Shown one piece after another: positions 33,640-41,353 of a DNA stretch of 64,000 nucleotides. Every line of letters begins with the position of its first letter. The first letter of the stretch is position 1. Source of the DNA: Bacillota bacterium. GTDB lineage: Bacteria; Bacillota; Clostridia; Christensenellales; CAG-138. The DNA is taken from assembly GCA_023390655.1 (NCBI GenBank), contig JAEWCL010000026.1, positions 119,949-183,948 of the forward strand, in the 5' to 3' direction. Both the position numbers and the translations under genes were made by a program. Below the pieces are notes generated by a model. That model saw nothing but the letters and a program-made list of their open reading frames with translations, was not told where the DNA came from and did not search any database.

Positions 33640-33914
33640 GCTGCACCGCCTTCCTGGCGCTGATGTTTAATCGCCTCGTCTACTAGGCGTTCATTTTCTG
33701 CGTAGGCATGGCGCAAATAGTCATGTGCTACGGAAAGCAATAAACCTATGGATGGAGCCTTTTGAACAAGGCACATGGCGGCCACGCTGCCCGGCTCAAA
33801 GTTCGCTTCAAACTCCTCTAAAACCTCATCAAGGATTGCTTGAAGCTTCTCTAAGTCGAACGAGACACCTTCCAGCCCTGTAGTAAAAGCAGTAAAATCC
33901 GGTGTTTTTTTCAT
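33636..33914 (-). CDS. Hypothetical phage protein (92 aa)
   Basis: Starts MKKTPDFTAFTTGLEGVSFD; acidic and helical (LEKLQAILDEVLEEFEANFE). GAAAGGAGCATTGCA precedes the ATG. No family recognised. Part of the early operon, overlapping the next gene by four bases. Confidence 0.7.
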   Translation of the reverse strand: MKKTPDFTAFTTGLEGVSFDLEKLQAILDEVLEEFEANFEPGSVAAMCLVQKAPSIGLLLSVAHDYLRHAYAENERLVDEAIKHQRQEGGAA

Positions 33915-34029
33915 TGCAATGCTCCTTTCATCTTGTAAAAACCCAAGGAGACTGATATACTAATTGCATAGGACTCCTTGGCTTGTGGCTCTTCCCTTTG
34001 CTTGGTCGGCGGTGGGGAAAGGCCTTTTC

Positions 34030-34713
34030 TTATGCCTGAATAGATACTCCTTTCTGTTTGATAGTGCGGGATACAATTTTAAAAGGTCTCTTTGGATAAA
34101 CCCGTGTCTTGGTCCCGGTATCAGGATCGTACAGGTATTCCTTGCCGTCCGGTCCAGCCTGAAGATATCTAGGAATTATCCCTTGCTCTGCAAAGAACAT
34201 TTCAAGGGCACTAGGCTTCCCTTGGCTTTCGAGGAACAGATCCATTACGCTCATTCTTTTCACCATATAGACGCTAATGGTAGGGTTCACATAATCCCAT
34301 AGGAGATCAAATAACCGGTCATCGCCTATAGGCTCGTCCAACGAAAAAGCGCGCACCGCTTCCATAGTAGAAAAGTAGTCCTTGGATTGGTACTTCTCGC
34401 CGTCGAATGCTTTTGTTGGTGGGAAGGTATTTAGCAATTGGCGGGGTGTGAGCTTGGCAAGCATACCACTTGTCAGCCGCTCAACAAAGTGCGCTTTTTC
34501 CCATCCGATTTTCTTAAAATCAAGGCGATTAAAGCAGCGAAGACCCGCAAAAACCATAGAAGGTAGTACATCCGTTTCCCCGTTCGCGTACCTCTCCGCT
34601 CGTTCTTCATACATGCGGATATAGGCTACATGCGTATCCGGTTTGGTTCGTTTTGTGGGACTTTCGGTTCTGGCAGCGATCGTTAGAGGCGTGCGGGGTG
34701 CGAACTTAAGCAT
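34030..34713 (-). CDS. Hypothetical phage protein (227 aa)
   Basis: A mostly helical protein (TPRQLLNTFPPTKAFDGEKY, then LLWDYVNPTISVYMVKRMSV) with a basic C-terminus. It has no membrane segment or recognised catalytic motif. GGAGGTAATCA precedes the ATG, and its start overlaps the 42-residue upstream gene by eight bases. It is an early gene between the excisionase-like HTH and the primase, a usual place for replication or recombination accessory proteins. Confidence 0.72.
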   Translation of the reverse strand: MLKFAPRTPLTIAARTESPTKRTKPDTHVAYIRMYEERAERYANGETDVLPSMVFAGLRCFNRLDFKKIGWEKAHFVERLTSGMLAKLTPRQLLNTFPPTKAFDGEKYQSKDYFSTMEAVRAFSLDEPIGDDRLFDLLWDYVNPTISVYMVKRMSVMDLFLESQGKPSALEMFFAEQGIIPRYLQAGPDGKEYLYDPDTGTKTRVYPKRPFKIVSRTIKQKGVSIQA

Positions 34714-34834
34714 TGATTACCTCCTTGTTAAGCATTGTGAGTTCATCAAGCATTGCGTCTACGAACGCAAGGCCTACTTCGTCCAGCCTTAACAACAGCC
34801 TTTCAAATGCCTTTGCTCTCTCATTTTGACTCAT
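34706..34834 (-). CDS. Micro-protein (42 aa), early phage operon
   Basis: Starts MSQNERAKAFERLLLRLDEV with AGAAAGGAGAAGCAT upstream; one helical, acidic peptide. Its end overlaps the next gene. No family recognised. Confidence 0.6.
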   Translation of the reverse strand: MSQNERAKAFERLLLRLDEVGLAFVDAMLDELTMLNKEVINA

Positions 34835-34907
34835 ATGCTTCTCCTTTCTGATCTGGATTGAAATGAGTTGAAACTGTCTTCCATAAAATCCTCCTATGAT
34901 CAGGTAA

Positions 34908-35084
34908 TTATGCTTTTTTCGCGCTATCACGGAGCCACTGTTCAAATGATTCAACAGGGATTATAAGCCTCTTACCTACCCGAATGCTCGGAAACCTACT
35001 TGAGTTCGCCAGCTCATACGCCTTGGGCTTACTGATACCTAAGTGCTTTGCTAGCTCACTAACGTTCATAGTCATGCGTACCAT
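34908..35084 (-). CDS. Excisionase-like helix-turn-helix protein
   Basis: A 58-residue MerR/AlpA-type HTH: MNVSELAKHLGISKPKAYEL, then FPSIRVGKRLIIPVESFEQW. This layout (HTH then a wing with RVGKRLIIP) is typical of excisionases and phage DNA-binding domains of the HTH_17 group. ATG at 35084 follows GGGAGGTGAGTAT. It is the first leftward gene, divergent from the repressor, so it probably starts the lytic transcript. Confidence 0.82.
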   Translation of the reverse strand: MVRMTMNVSELAKHLGISKPKAYELANSSRFPSIRVGKRLIIPVESFEQWLRDSAKKA

Positions 35085-35299
35085 ATACTCACCTCCCATC
35101 TTAATATTGTTGATTTTTTATAGCATAAATCATATATCTATATTATAAGCCTCGAATATCAAAAGTCAACGCTTTGTTTATTTAGTTTTAAATTTATCAT
35201 GTTTTCGTTGATTTTCATGGTGCGATTGTGTTTTGTAAGTAATTTGTTGATTTTGCATTTTTATAATGATATGATTAGTCTAAAAGAAGGTGATCCATT
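35085..35299. promoter_or_regulatory. Lysogeny switch region with repeated operator motif
   Basis: An AT-rich divergent promoter region. GTTGATTTT occurs three times (35109-35117, 35207-35215, 35246-35254), and the inverted near-match AAAAGTCAAC lies at 35161-35170. A TATAAT box at 35262-35267 serves the rightward repressor gene. The repeated motif is the best candidate for the repressor operator. Confidence 0.55.
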
Positions 35300-35977
35300 A
35301 TGTCTAAATTCTCAGAACGCTTTCAAATTCTAAAAAAAGAAAGTGGAAAAACACAGGCGGCCATTGCTGAAGAATTAGAAATGACTCCACAGACGTTATC
35401 TTATTATGCTAACGGTAGGGAACCCAATTACGATACGTTATGTCAAATAGCTGACTATTTTCATGTATCAACAGACTATCTGATTGGCCGTTCAGAAATT
35501 CGGTTTAATCCCGAGCAAGTAAACGCTTCTGACTGGCAAAGCGCCTTATTATTATACATAAATAATGCACTTAACACTCTTTTTATTAGATATAATGCAT
35601 ATCGAAATACAGAAAACTCATTAAAGCTTGATGTACCATTTTTTGTTGCCATCCGCGCCTATGTCCATAAGACATTGACGGCACACCATAATTTGCTTGG
35701 GCACTTAGAAAAATTATCAGAACATAGTCTCGAGGAGATTGACAAATTTAAAGATGAATACTTTAGGCATATTATAACAATTGACTTTGCAGTAAAGACT
35801 GCTGGTAAAGATTTTGATTTTTTCGATATATGGGGGTCATTAGAAACTCAGCTTAAGGAACGTATTCCAGGCTACAGTGATTATCTTAAAAAGAACGATG
35901 AGGACTTTTTAAAAAGCATAGATGAGGGGTTGCCACTATGGGAGAATGTCATACCAAGCGAGAACGATATTGAATAA
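35300..35977 (+). CDS. CI-like phage repressor (XRE family)
   Basis: A 225-residue protein. The N-terminal HTH (KKESGKTQAAIAEELEMTPQ, then TLSYYANGREPNYDTLCQIA) is followed by a long helical C-terminal region. The C-terminus does not show the Ser-Lys autoprotease motifs of LexA-type repressors, so induction probably does not proceed by self-cleavage. AAGGTGATCC lies before the ATG. Divergent from the excisionase-like gene and followed by the integrase gene. Confidence 0.85.
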   Translation: MSKFSERFQILKKESGKTQAAIAEELEMTPQTLSYYANGREPNYDTLCQIADYFHVSTDYLIGRSEIRFNPEQVNASDWQSALLLYINNALNTLFIRYNAYRNTENSLKLDVPFFVAIRAYVHKTLTAHHNLLGHLEKLSEHSLEEIDKFKDEYFRHIITIDFAVKTAGKDFDFFDIWGSLETQLKERIPGYSDYLKKNDEDFLKSIDEGLPLWENVIPSENDIE

Positions 35978-36007
35978 TTATTATTACCTTATGAAAGAAG
36001 CGACCTT

Positions 36008-37198
36008 ATGACAACAAGAAAAACAACCCGTAACGCCCATGGCTCAGGAACCATCCGGCAACGGCCTGATGGACGTTGGGAAGCGCGCTATACGGTAGGC
36101 CGGGATCCGGGGACAGGCCGCCAGGTGCAGAAGTCCATATACGGCAAAACGCAGAAGGAAGTCCGGCAAAAGCTGCAGCAGATCTCCGTGGCCATTGATG
36201 ATGGAGTTTACACGGAGCCATCAAAGCTGACCTTAAAAGAGTGGCTGGAGATCTGGCTTAAGGAGTACACGGGCAATGTAAAGCCCTACACAGCCTATAC
36301 CTATGCTATCGAGGTAAACACCTATCTTGCTCCGGCGCTGGGCAGCGTGCGCCTCATGGAGCTCACCGCACCTATGGTACAAGCCTTTTATAATGATCTG
36401 CTCAAAGGCACAAAGAACCAGAAGGCCCTTTCCCCCAAGAGCATCAAGAACATTCATGGTGTGTTGCATAAGGCGCTCAATCAGGCTATTTCTGTTGGCT
36501 ACCTCCGCTTTAATCCCACATCCGGCTGCACGCTGCCGCGGATCGAGCGCAAGGAGATAAAGCCTCTGGATGAAAACAGCATGGCGGCGTTCCTGAAGGT
36601 AATAAAAGGCCATCAATTTGAAACCATCTATAAGGTAGATCTGTTCACCGGTATGCGGCAGAGCGAGATCCTTGGCCTCCAGTGGGATTGCATTGACTTT
36701 GAACGTGGAACAATCCTGATAAACAAACAGCTCCAGAAGGATAAAAATAAGGGCGGCAAGTACTTCCTTGCGCCCCTCAAGAACGACAAATCCCGAACCC
36801 TCACGCCGGCACCGACAGTAATGGAATTGCTGAAAACGCGCCGGCGGGAACAGCTTGCACATAAAATGAGGGCAGGCAGCTTGTGGGATGATCACGGCCT
36901 CGGCGCTCTTGTATTCACCAATGAGATAGGCAAGCATCTTTGCCATAAGGTGGTCTATTGCCACTTCAAGCAATTAGTTGCGGCCGCCGGGATCCCTACA
37001 ACACGCTTCCACGATCTGCGCCACTCCTACGCCGTGGCCTCGTTGCAATCCGGGGATGATGTGAAAACCGTCCAGGAGAACCTTGGGCACCATACTGCGG
37101 CCTTCACGCTTGACGTATACGGACATGTTACGGAGCGCATGAAGAAGGAAAGCGCGCAGCGAATGGAAAAATTCATTAACGATTTGGCAATAGAATAG
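36008..37198 (+). CDS. Tyrosine-type phage integrase
   Basis: A 396-residue recombinase. The N-terminal arm-binding domain (GSGTIRQRPDGRWEARYTVG) is followed by a SAM-like core-binding domain and the catalytic domain with all active residues: Arg in FTGMRQSEILGL, HDLRHSYAV, NLGHHTAAF and Tyr in LDVYGHVTERM. It would recombine the 23-bp att core at the 3' end of tRNA-Leu. The gene appears intact, in contrast to the integrase remnant at 8876-9088. It is 30 bases downstream of the repressor gene. Confidence 0.96.
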   Translation: MTTRKTTRNAHGSGTIRQRPDGRWEARYTVGRDPGTGRQVQKSIYGKTQKEVRQKLQQISVAIDDGVYTEPSKLTLKEWLEIWLKEYTGNVKPYTAYTYAIEVNTYLAPALGSVRLMELTAPMVQAFYNDLLKGTKNQKALSPKSIKNIHGVLHKALNQAISVGYLRFNPTSGCTLPRIERKEIKPLDENSMAAFLKVIKGHQFETIYKVDLFTGMRQSEILGLQWDCIDFERGTILINKQLQKDKNKGGKYFLAPLKNDKSRTLTPAPTVMELLKTRRREQLAHKMRAGSLWDDHGLGALVFTNEIGKHLCHKVVYCHFKQLVAAAGIPTTRFHDLRHSYAVASLQSGDDVKTVQENLGHHTAAFTLDVYGHVTERMKKESAQRMEKFINDLAIE

Positions 37199-37203
37199 GA
37201 GGT

Positions 37204-37842
37204 ATGCTTGTGAATGCCGATTGGGTAATGGTAGTGATGACTGCTGTATATGTCATCGCAACTATTCTTATATGCGTTTTTAATTATCGGTCAGCAAAAG
37301 CGACTAAAGAACAGGTAGCCGAGGCAAAGAAGCAATTTGAAGAAAGCAATCGCGCTTATGTCACAATTAGTATGGAACTGATAAAAAGTGGCCTGGTCGT
37401 GTTGCGTATAGCTAACCAAGGAAACAGGATTGCTTCAAATGTTCGGATACATATTAATGATGACTTCTTAGACTGTCTTGAAAATAAAGACAGAGATAAT
37501 ATGGTCAAGCTAACACAATCAACATTTTCAATTGGCATTGGGCAGAAGTGGTATCTACTGTTAGACAGCCATATTTATCTCGACCGATTAGCGCAAAAAA
37601 ACCTCGAGCTTTTTGTGGCCTATGATGACATTCAGGGGCACTATGAAGATCATTTCTCAATTGCATTTGGAGAATACTTCTGGACTATAATTTATGATTC
37701 TCCAACAGAAGACATTTTTCAAGAGATTAAAAAGCAAACCAAGAGTCTAGATAAATTGACCAAGGAGGTAGATTCTATCGCACGATCCTATAAAACTCAG
37801 CTCAGTGCTCAATTATCTACAGAAAAAGTTCATGATTTATAA
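37204..37842 (+). CDS. Membrane-anchored hypothetical protein beside attR
   Basis: A 212-residue protein with an N-terminal membrane helix (WVMVVMTAVYVIATILICVF), a short coiled linker and a beta-rich cytoplasmic domain (NRAYVTISMELIKSGLVVLR, then IANQGNRIASNVRIHINDDF), ending in a helical tail. It starts six bases after the integrase stop, probably in the same transcript, and is the last gene before the att site. It is AT-richer than the integrase. This is a frequent slot for lysogen-expressed cargo. I do not recognise a named family. Confidence 0.7.
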   Translation: MLVNADWVMVVMTAVYVIATILICVFNYRSAKATKEQVAEAKKQFEESNRAYVTISMELIKSGLVVLRIANQGNRIASNVRIHINDDFLDCLENKDRDNMVKLTQSTFSIGIGQKWYLLLDSHIYLDRLAQKNLELFVAYDDIQGHYEDHFSIAFGEYFWTIIYDSPTEDIFQEIKKQTKSLDKLTKEVDSIARSYKTQLSAQLSTEKVHDL

Positions 37843-37906
37843 GGAAGTCTGTAAAGGGTCAATTAAAGGGTAATGTGTTGTGAAAGGTGTTATAGAGAAA
37901 AAGAAA

Positions 37907-37939
37907 AAGTCCGAAAACTCTAAGGTTTTCGGACTTTCT
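37907..37939. terminator. Strong terminator next to attR
   Basis: AAAGTCCGAAAA and TTTTCGGACTTT form a 12-bp perfect stem with T- and A-rich flanks on both sides. It ends the integrase/cargo transcript just before the tRNA gene. Confidence 0.82.
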
Positions 37940-37942
37940 TAC

Positions 37943-37965
37943 TGGTGCGGTAGATGGGACTTGAA
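37943..37965. repeat. Right attachment site (attR core) within tRNA-Leu
   Basis: Identical over 23 bases to 9158-9180. It covers the encoded CCA end, the acceptor 3' strand and the T-stem of the tRNA gene. Confidence 0.88.
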
Positions 37966-38025
37966 CCCATACGCTCGCGCACACGCCCCTCAAACGTGCC
38001 TGTCTGCCAATTCCAGCACTACCGC
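37943..38025 (-). tRNA. tRNA-Leu (anticodon GAG)
   Basis: An 83-base gene including an encoded CCA. The acceptor arms GCGGTAG and CTACCGC pair fully. The anticodon stem CACGT/GCGTG holds the loop TTGAGGG, giving anticodon GAG. A long variable arm (TGCGCGAGCGTA) marks a class II leucine tRNA, and the T-loop is GTTCAAGTC-like. The prophage inserted at its 3' end and restored the sequence. Confidence 0.94.
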
Positions 38026-38085
38026 GACAGTGACTATTATACTGAATTGGGACATGGGTTGTCAACTCATTTTTCGTCATAAAAA

Positions 38086-38108
38086 AACGCCCGAAATGCG
38101 GGCGTTTT
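38086..38108. terminator. Bidirectional terminator-like hairpin
   Basis: AACGCCCG and CGGGCGTT pair around a five-base loop, with A-rich and TTTTC flanks, between the tRNA and the PhoH-like gene. Confidence 0.65.
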
Positions 38109-38238
38109 CAGACATGGTTATCAAAAAGCGCCCTGTTTTCGGGCCATCATTTTTTTATTGTTTTTTTATCCGGCAGGCGGGGCAAAAATGCCTCGCTCCG
38201 AAGCTGTCTACCGTTTCAGGCAATTACGTTCTGGCACC

Positions 38239-39618
38239 TTAGAGCATCCGGGTTGCGCTGTCATAAGCCAAGAGGCTGCGCTCGCACTCATCGTCGCTCA
38301 TGGTGAGCTGGCAGCAATAGGGGCTGCCCTTCATGCGCTCCGCGGCATAACAGAGGCCATTCGTGCGGCTATCAAGATACGGGTGGTCAATCTGCGCCGG
38401 GTCGCCAAGGAGGATCAGCTTCGTTCCCTTCCCCGCTCGGGTCACGATCCCCTTGACCTGCTTGGGGCTTAAATTCTGCGCTTCATCGATGATCACCCAG
38501 TTGCGCTGAATGGAGCGCCCGCGGATATACGCAATGGCTTCCGTGGTGATGATGTTCCTTGCAAACAGCTCATCCACCTTGGAGTTCAATTCGTTCTGGT
38601 CCCGATAGCGCTCCTTTTCATCGCTGTCCACCAGGATTTCGAGGTTGTCGATGACGGAGCGCATAAAGGGCGCAAGCTTTTCCTTTTCCGTGCCGGGTAA
38701 AAAGCCGATATCCTCGTCAAATTTCACATTGGGACGGCAGACCAGAATTTTCGTATACTCCCTGTGCTTCTGCTCGAGCATCTTATGCAGCCCCACCGCA
38801 AGGGAGAAGAACGTCTTCGCTGTGCCAGCCGCACCCTTTACGATCACAAGCGGCGCTTCCTCGCTTCCCATCATCAGCGCTTCCTGCATAAAGCGCTGGC
38901 CCACGTTGCGCGCCGTTACGCCAAAAGGCCGCTCCTCCAGATATTTGAGCGCTACCAGACGCTCGCCGTCAAAGCGGGCAAGCGCTGTCTGTTTGTTGCT
39001 TTGCGCGCTGCGCAGTACCACAAACTCATGCATCAGGAACGTGCAGGGTTCTTTTTCATATGTTTCTGCATTGATGCGGAAGGTATGGTTGGCACTCAAA
39101 CAGCCGCTTTCAAAAAACTCCTCCAGCCGTTTTGTGGTGGTGAACACCTCCGCACGGCCTGTATACTGGTTATCCGGCAACGCAACCTGCTCATTTTCAA
39201 AATCCTGCGCCGTTACGCCGATGATTTCGCCCTTGATGCGCTCAAAGATATCTTTTGTGACAAGGATGGTCTGCTTCCCCTGTTCGCCAAGCCCCTTGCA
39301 GACTTTCAGGATACGGTTATCCGCCTTGTGCGGGGCCCAGCCCTCGGGCAGCTCCACATCGTGGAAATTCAGTTCTATACGCAAAACGCCGCCGTTCGGC
39401 AGCGCAACGCCTTCCACCAGGCTTCCTCCCGCGCGCATCTGATCGAGCAGGCGGGCGATATGGCGCGCATTCGCGCCGTTTTCGGTAGGCTCCTTTTTAA
39501 ATCGGTCCAGTTCCTCCAGCACCACCTCCGGGATGACTACCTCGTTGTCTCCAAACGCATAAATGGCATAGGGCGATTGTAAAAGCACGTTGGTATCCAG
39601 CACATAATACTTTTTCAC
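38239..39618 (-). CDS. PhoH-like ATPase with N-terminal PIN domain
   Basis: A 459-residue protein. The N-terminal PIN nuclease domain (~1-150) begins YYVLDTNVLLQSPYAIYAFG and includes ILVTKDIF. The C-terminal PhoH ATPase has Walker A GAAGTAKT and Walker B NWVIIDEAQNLS. This PhoH2/YlaK-type fusion is linked to RNA unwinding and cleavage. The GTG start has AGGAGG six bases upstream. Single gene; first intact host gene right of the prophage. Confidence 0.93.
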   Translation of the reverse strand: MKKYYVLDTNVLLQSPYAIYAFGDNEVVIPEVVLEELDRFKKEPTENGANARHIARLLDQMRAGGSLVEGVALPNGGVLRIELNFHDVELPEGWAPHKADNRILKVCKGLGEQGKQTILVTKDIFERIKGEIIGVTAQDFENEQVALPDNQYTGRAEVFTTTKRLEEFFESGCLSANHTFRINAETYEKEPCTFLMHEFVVLRSAQSNKQTALARFDGERLVALKYLEERPFGVTARNVGQRFMQEALMMGSEEAPLVIVKGAAGTAKTFFSLAVGLHKMLEQKHREYTKILVCRPNVKFDEDIGFLPGTEKEKLAPFMRSVIDNLEILVDSDEKERYRDQNELNSKVDELFARNIITTEAIAYIRGRSIQRNWVIIDEAQNLSPKQVKGIVTRAGKGTKLILLGDPAQIDHPYLDSRTNGLCYAAERMKGSPYCCQLTMSDDECERSLLAYDSATRML

Positions 39619-39842
39619 GCGTTCCTCCTGCCCCGATCTGCATGCGGGCTTTTCGTTGTGTTTTTCTGTTGTATAGAAACTCTATGCTCTAGTGTCCCTG
39701 TTATTACAATACCTCTGCCGTGTTTCATGCCGGTCAAGCCCATGTAAAGTGCATGTCCCCCGCAAAACAACAGATGGATTGCGGCATTTATTACACAGGA
39801 ACGCTGAGAAAAAAGTTTTATATTTTGTCCGTGACCATACGC

Positions 39843-39872
39843 TTGACAGCGCTTTTGCGTTCCCGGTATACT
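39843..39872 (+). promoter_or_regulatory. Sigma-A promoter of the redox operon
   Basis: TTGACA, 18 bases, then TATACT, about 38 bases before the rhodanese gene start. The remaining non-coding sequence back to 39619 shows no other clear element. Confidence 0.82.
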
Positions 39873-39909
39873 ATCTGTAATTCACTTTGTAACAGATTGG
39901 AGTTTCTAT

Positions 39910-40545
39910 ATGATGCGCAGCAAGAAACGCTTTCTCTCCTTCCTGCTTCTCCCCATTGCGCTTTTGTGCGGCGCGTGCGCGGCGGAGCCGTCCATTGCCT
40001 CCATATCCTCCCCCGCGCCGGTTTCTTCATCCGCCGAACCCGACGCCATACCGGAAGAGGACAACGCCTGCGCCACCTGCGAGCTTCCTGAAATTGAGTC
40101 GTTGCCGGAGGGTTTCAGTCTTGCCTACCCGGAGGATATCACGGAAGACGCCCCTGAAATTCAGGAATTCTGCCCGCCCTTGGGCGAAGGGGACGCGGAG
40201 ACCGCCCCGGCGGATGAACCGGGCGTCTACCGCAAGTTGAGTTATCAGGAAGCCAAGGAATGGATGGACAGTAAGGACGATATCCTTGTAGTGGATGTAC
40301 GCACCAAGGAAGAATATGAGGCCGGCCATATCCCGGGGGCGATCCTCATCCCCAATGAAACCATTGGGAACATGCCCCCCGACGAACTGCCCGATACGGG
40401 CGCAAAGATCCTCATCTACTGCCGCAGCGGCAACCGGAGCTATCAGGCCTCGCTCAAGCTGCTGGAAATGGGGTATGATTTTATCTATGACTTTGGCGGC
40501 ATCAACGGCTGGCCGTATGAAGTCATCACCGGCGCCGGTTCATAA
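39910..40545 (+). CDS. Rhodanese-domain lipoprotein
   Basis: A 211-residue exported protein with a lipobox (LLLPIALLCGAC). After a Pro/Ser/Glu-rich linker, a single rhodanese domain occupies residues ~105-205: DDILVVDVRTKEEYEAGHIP, then GAILIPNETIG and the active loop IYCRSGNRS with its catalytic Cys. It would handle sulfane sulfur outside the membrane. First gene of an operon with a TlpA-like protein, a CxxC peptide, a membrane ferredoxin and an Rrf2 regulator, suggesting extracytoplasmic thiol or sulfur chemistry. Confidence 0.9.
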   Translation: MMRSKKRFLSFLLLPIALLCGACAAEPSIASISSPAPVSSSAEPDAIPEEDNACATCELPEIESLPEGFSLAYPEDITEDAPEIQEFCPPLGEGDAETAPADEPGVYRKLSYQEAKEWMDSKDDILVVDVRTKEEYEAGHIPGAILIPNETIGNMPPDELPDTGAKILIYCRSGNRSYQASLKLLEMGYDFIYDFGGINGWPYEVITGAGS

Positions 40546-40578
40546 GGCGCTCTCTTTACTATTTTTAGGAGGTATGCA

Positions 40579-41211
40579 ATGAAATCCATACGCCCCCTGT
40601 TCTCCCTGTTGCTGCTCGTACTGGTGCTTGTCACGTCCTGTGCCGCCCCAACCCCCACCCCTGCGCCGGCTGTTCCCACCCAGGCACCCGTGCAATCGCC
40701 CGGCGATACAGAGGCCACAGCCCCCCTGTCGGAAGTCACTCCCGCTGCAACCCGCCCTCCCTTCGGCACCTTTACCGCGCCGGGTATAGAGGGAAAGGAT
40801 TATACGGAGGCGCTGTTCCAGAACGCCGATCTCACCATGGTGAACATCTGGGGCACGTTCTGCGGCCCCTGCATTGAAGAAATGCCATACCTTGGCGAGA
40901 TCGCGGCGGAATACAAGGAGAGGGGCTTCCAGATCGTCGGTATCGTGGTGGACGCCGCGAGCCGCTCCGGGGACTATGACAAAGATGTTGTTTCCGCAGC
41001 GTTTGATATTATAGAACAAACGGGAGCCGACTATATCCATCTGCTGCCCTCCGAGGATCTGATCAACATCAAGCTCAACCAGGTGCAATATATCCCCGAG
41101 ACCGTGTTTGTGGATAAAAACGGCGGCATCGTCGGCAAGTCCATCATCGGCGGCAAAAGCAAGGAGGACTGGAAAAAGACCATAGACGCCTACCTTGCGC
41201 TGGCACAGTAA
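40579..41211 (+). CDS. TlpA/ResA-like thioredoxin lipoprotein
   Basis: A 210-residue lipoprotein (LLLVLVLVTSCAA) with a Thr/Pro-rich linker and a thioredoxin fold. The active site WGTFCGPCIEEMPYL has the CxxC typical of TlpA/ResA/DsbE proteins, and VQYIPETVFVDKNGGI holds the conserved cis-Pro. It likely reduces exported disulfides or transfers electrons outside the membrane. AGGAGGTATGCA precedes the start. Confidence 0.93.
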   Translation: MKSIRPLFSLLLLVLVLVTSCAAPTPTPAPAVPTQAPVQSPGDTEATAPLSEVTPAATRPPFGTFTAPGIEGKDYTEALFQNADLTMVNIWGTFCGPCIEEMPYLGEIAAEYKERGFQIVGIVVDAASRSGDYDKDVVSAAFDIIEQTGADYIHLLPSEDLINIKLNQVQYIPETVFVDKNGGIVGKSIIGGKSKEDWKKTIDAYLALAQ

Positions 41212-41212
41212 T

Positions 41213-41353
41213 ATGCAAAAACGCACGATTATTACCGGATTGCTTCTGGTGACCGCCGTTGTGTTCGTGCTGTTCGGCATCTACCGCAATGAGGCGGAAA
41301 CCGTCATCCGCAAAGCGACTACGGTCTGTCTGGAGTGTATCGGCATTGGATAA
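41213..41353 (+). CDS. CD1871A-type CxxC micro-protein (46 aa)
   Basis: A 46-residue single-span membrane peptide: MQKRTIITGLLLVTAVVFVL, a short periplasmic-side helix, and the C-terminal motif TVCLECIGIG. This matches the small clostridial family annotated as CD1871A CxxC motif-containing protein, which has no known function. The ATG lies directly after the TlpA stop and its stop overlaps the next start, so it is the middle gene of the redox operon and may pass electrons between the ferredoxin and TlpA. Confidence 0.82.
   Translation: MQKRTIITGLLLVTAVVFVLFGIYRNEAETVIRKATTVCLECIGIG

Larger units (their letters stand above)
9158..37965. mobile_element. Defective HK97-type prophage inserted at tRNA-Leu(GAG)
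   Basis: The element is delimited by a 23-bp direct repeat (9158-9180 and 37943-37965). The right copy is the 3' end of a complete tRNA-Leu gene, and an intact tyrosine integrase gene lies nearby. Lysogeny genes (repressor, integrase) are on the plus strand at the right end. Replication, packaging, head and tail genes run leftward from 35 to 19 kb. The tail-tip, host-recognition and lysis genes expected after the tape measure are absent; sigma factor, YopX-like and cargo genes occupy 9.4-19 kb. It is probably unable to make infectious particles alone. Confidence 0.88.

Noticed and set aside
38764..39582. Long plus-strand frames opposite the PhoH-like gene
   Set aside because: The PhoH-like protein on the other strand has full catalytic motifs; the opposing frames have none.
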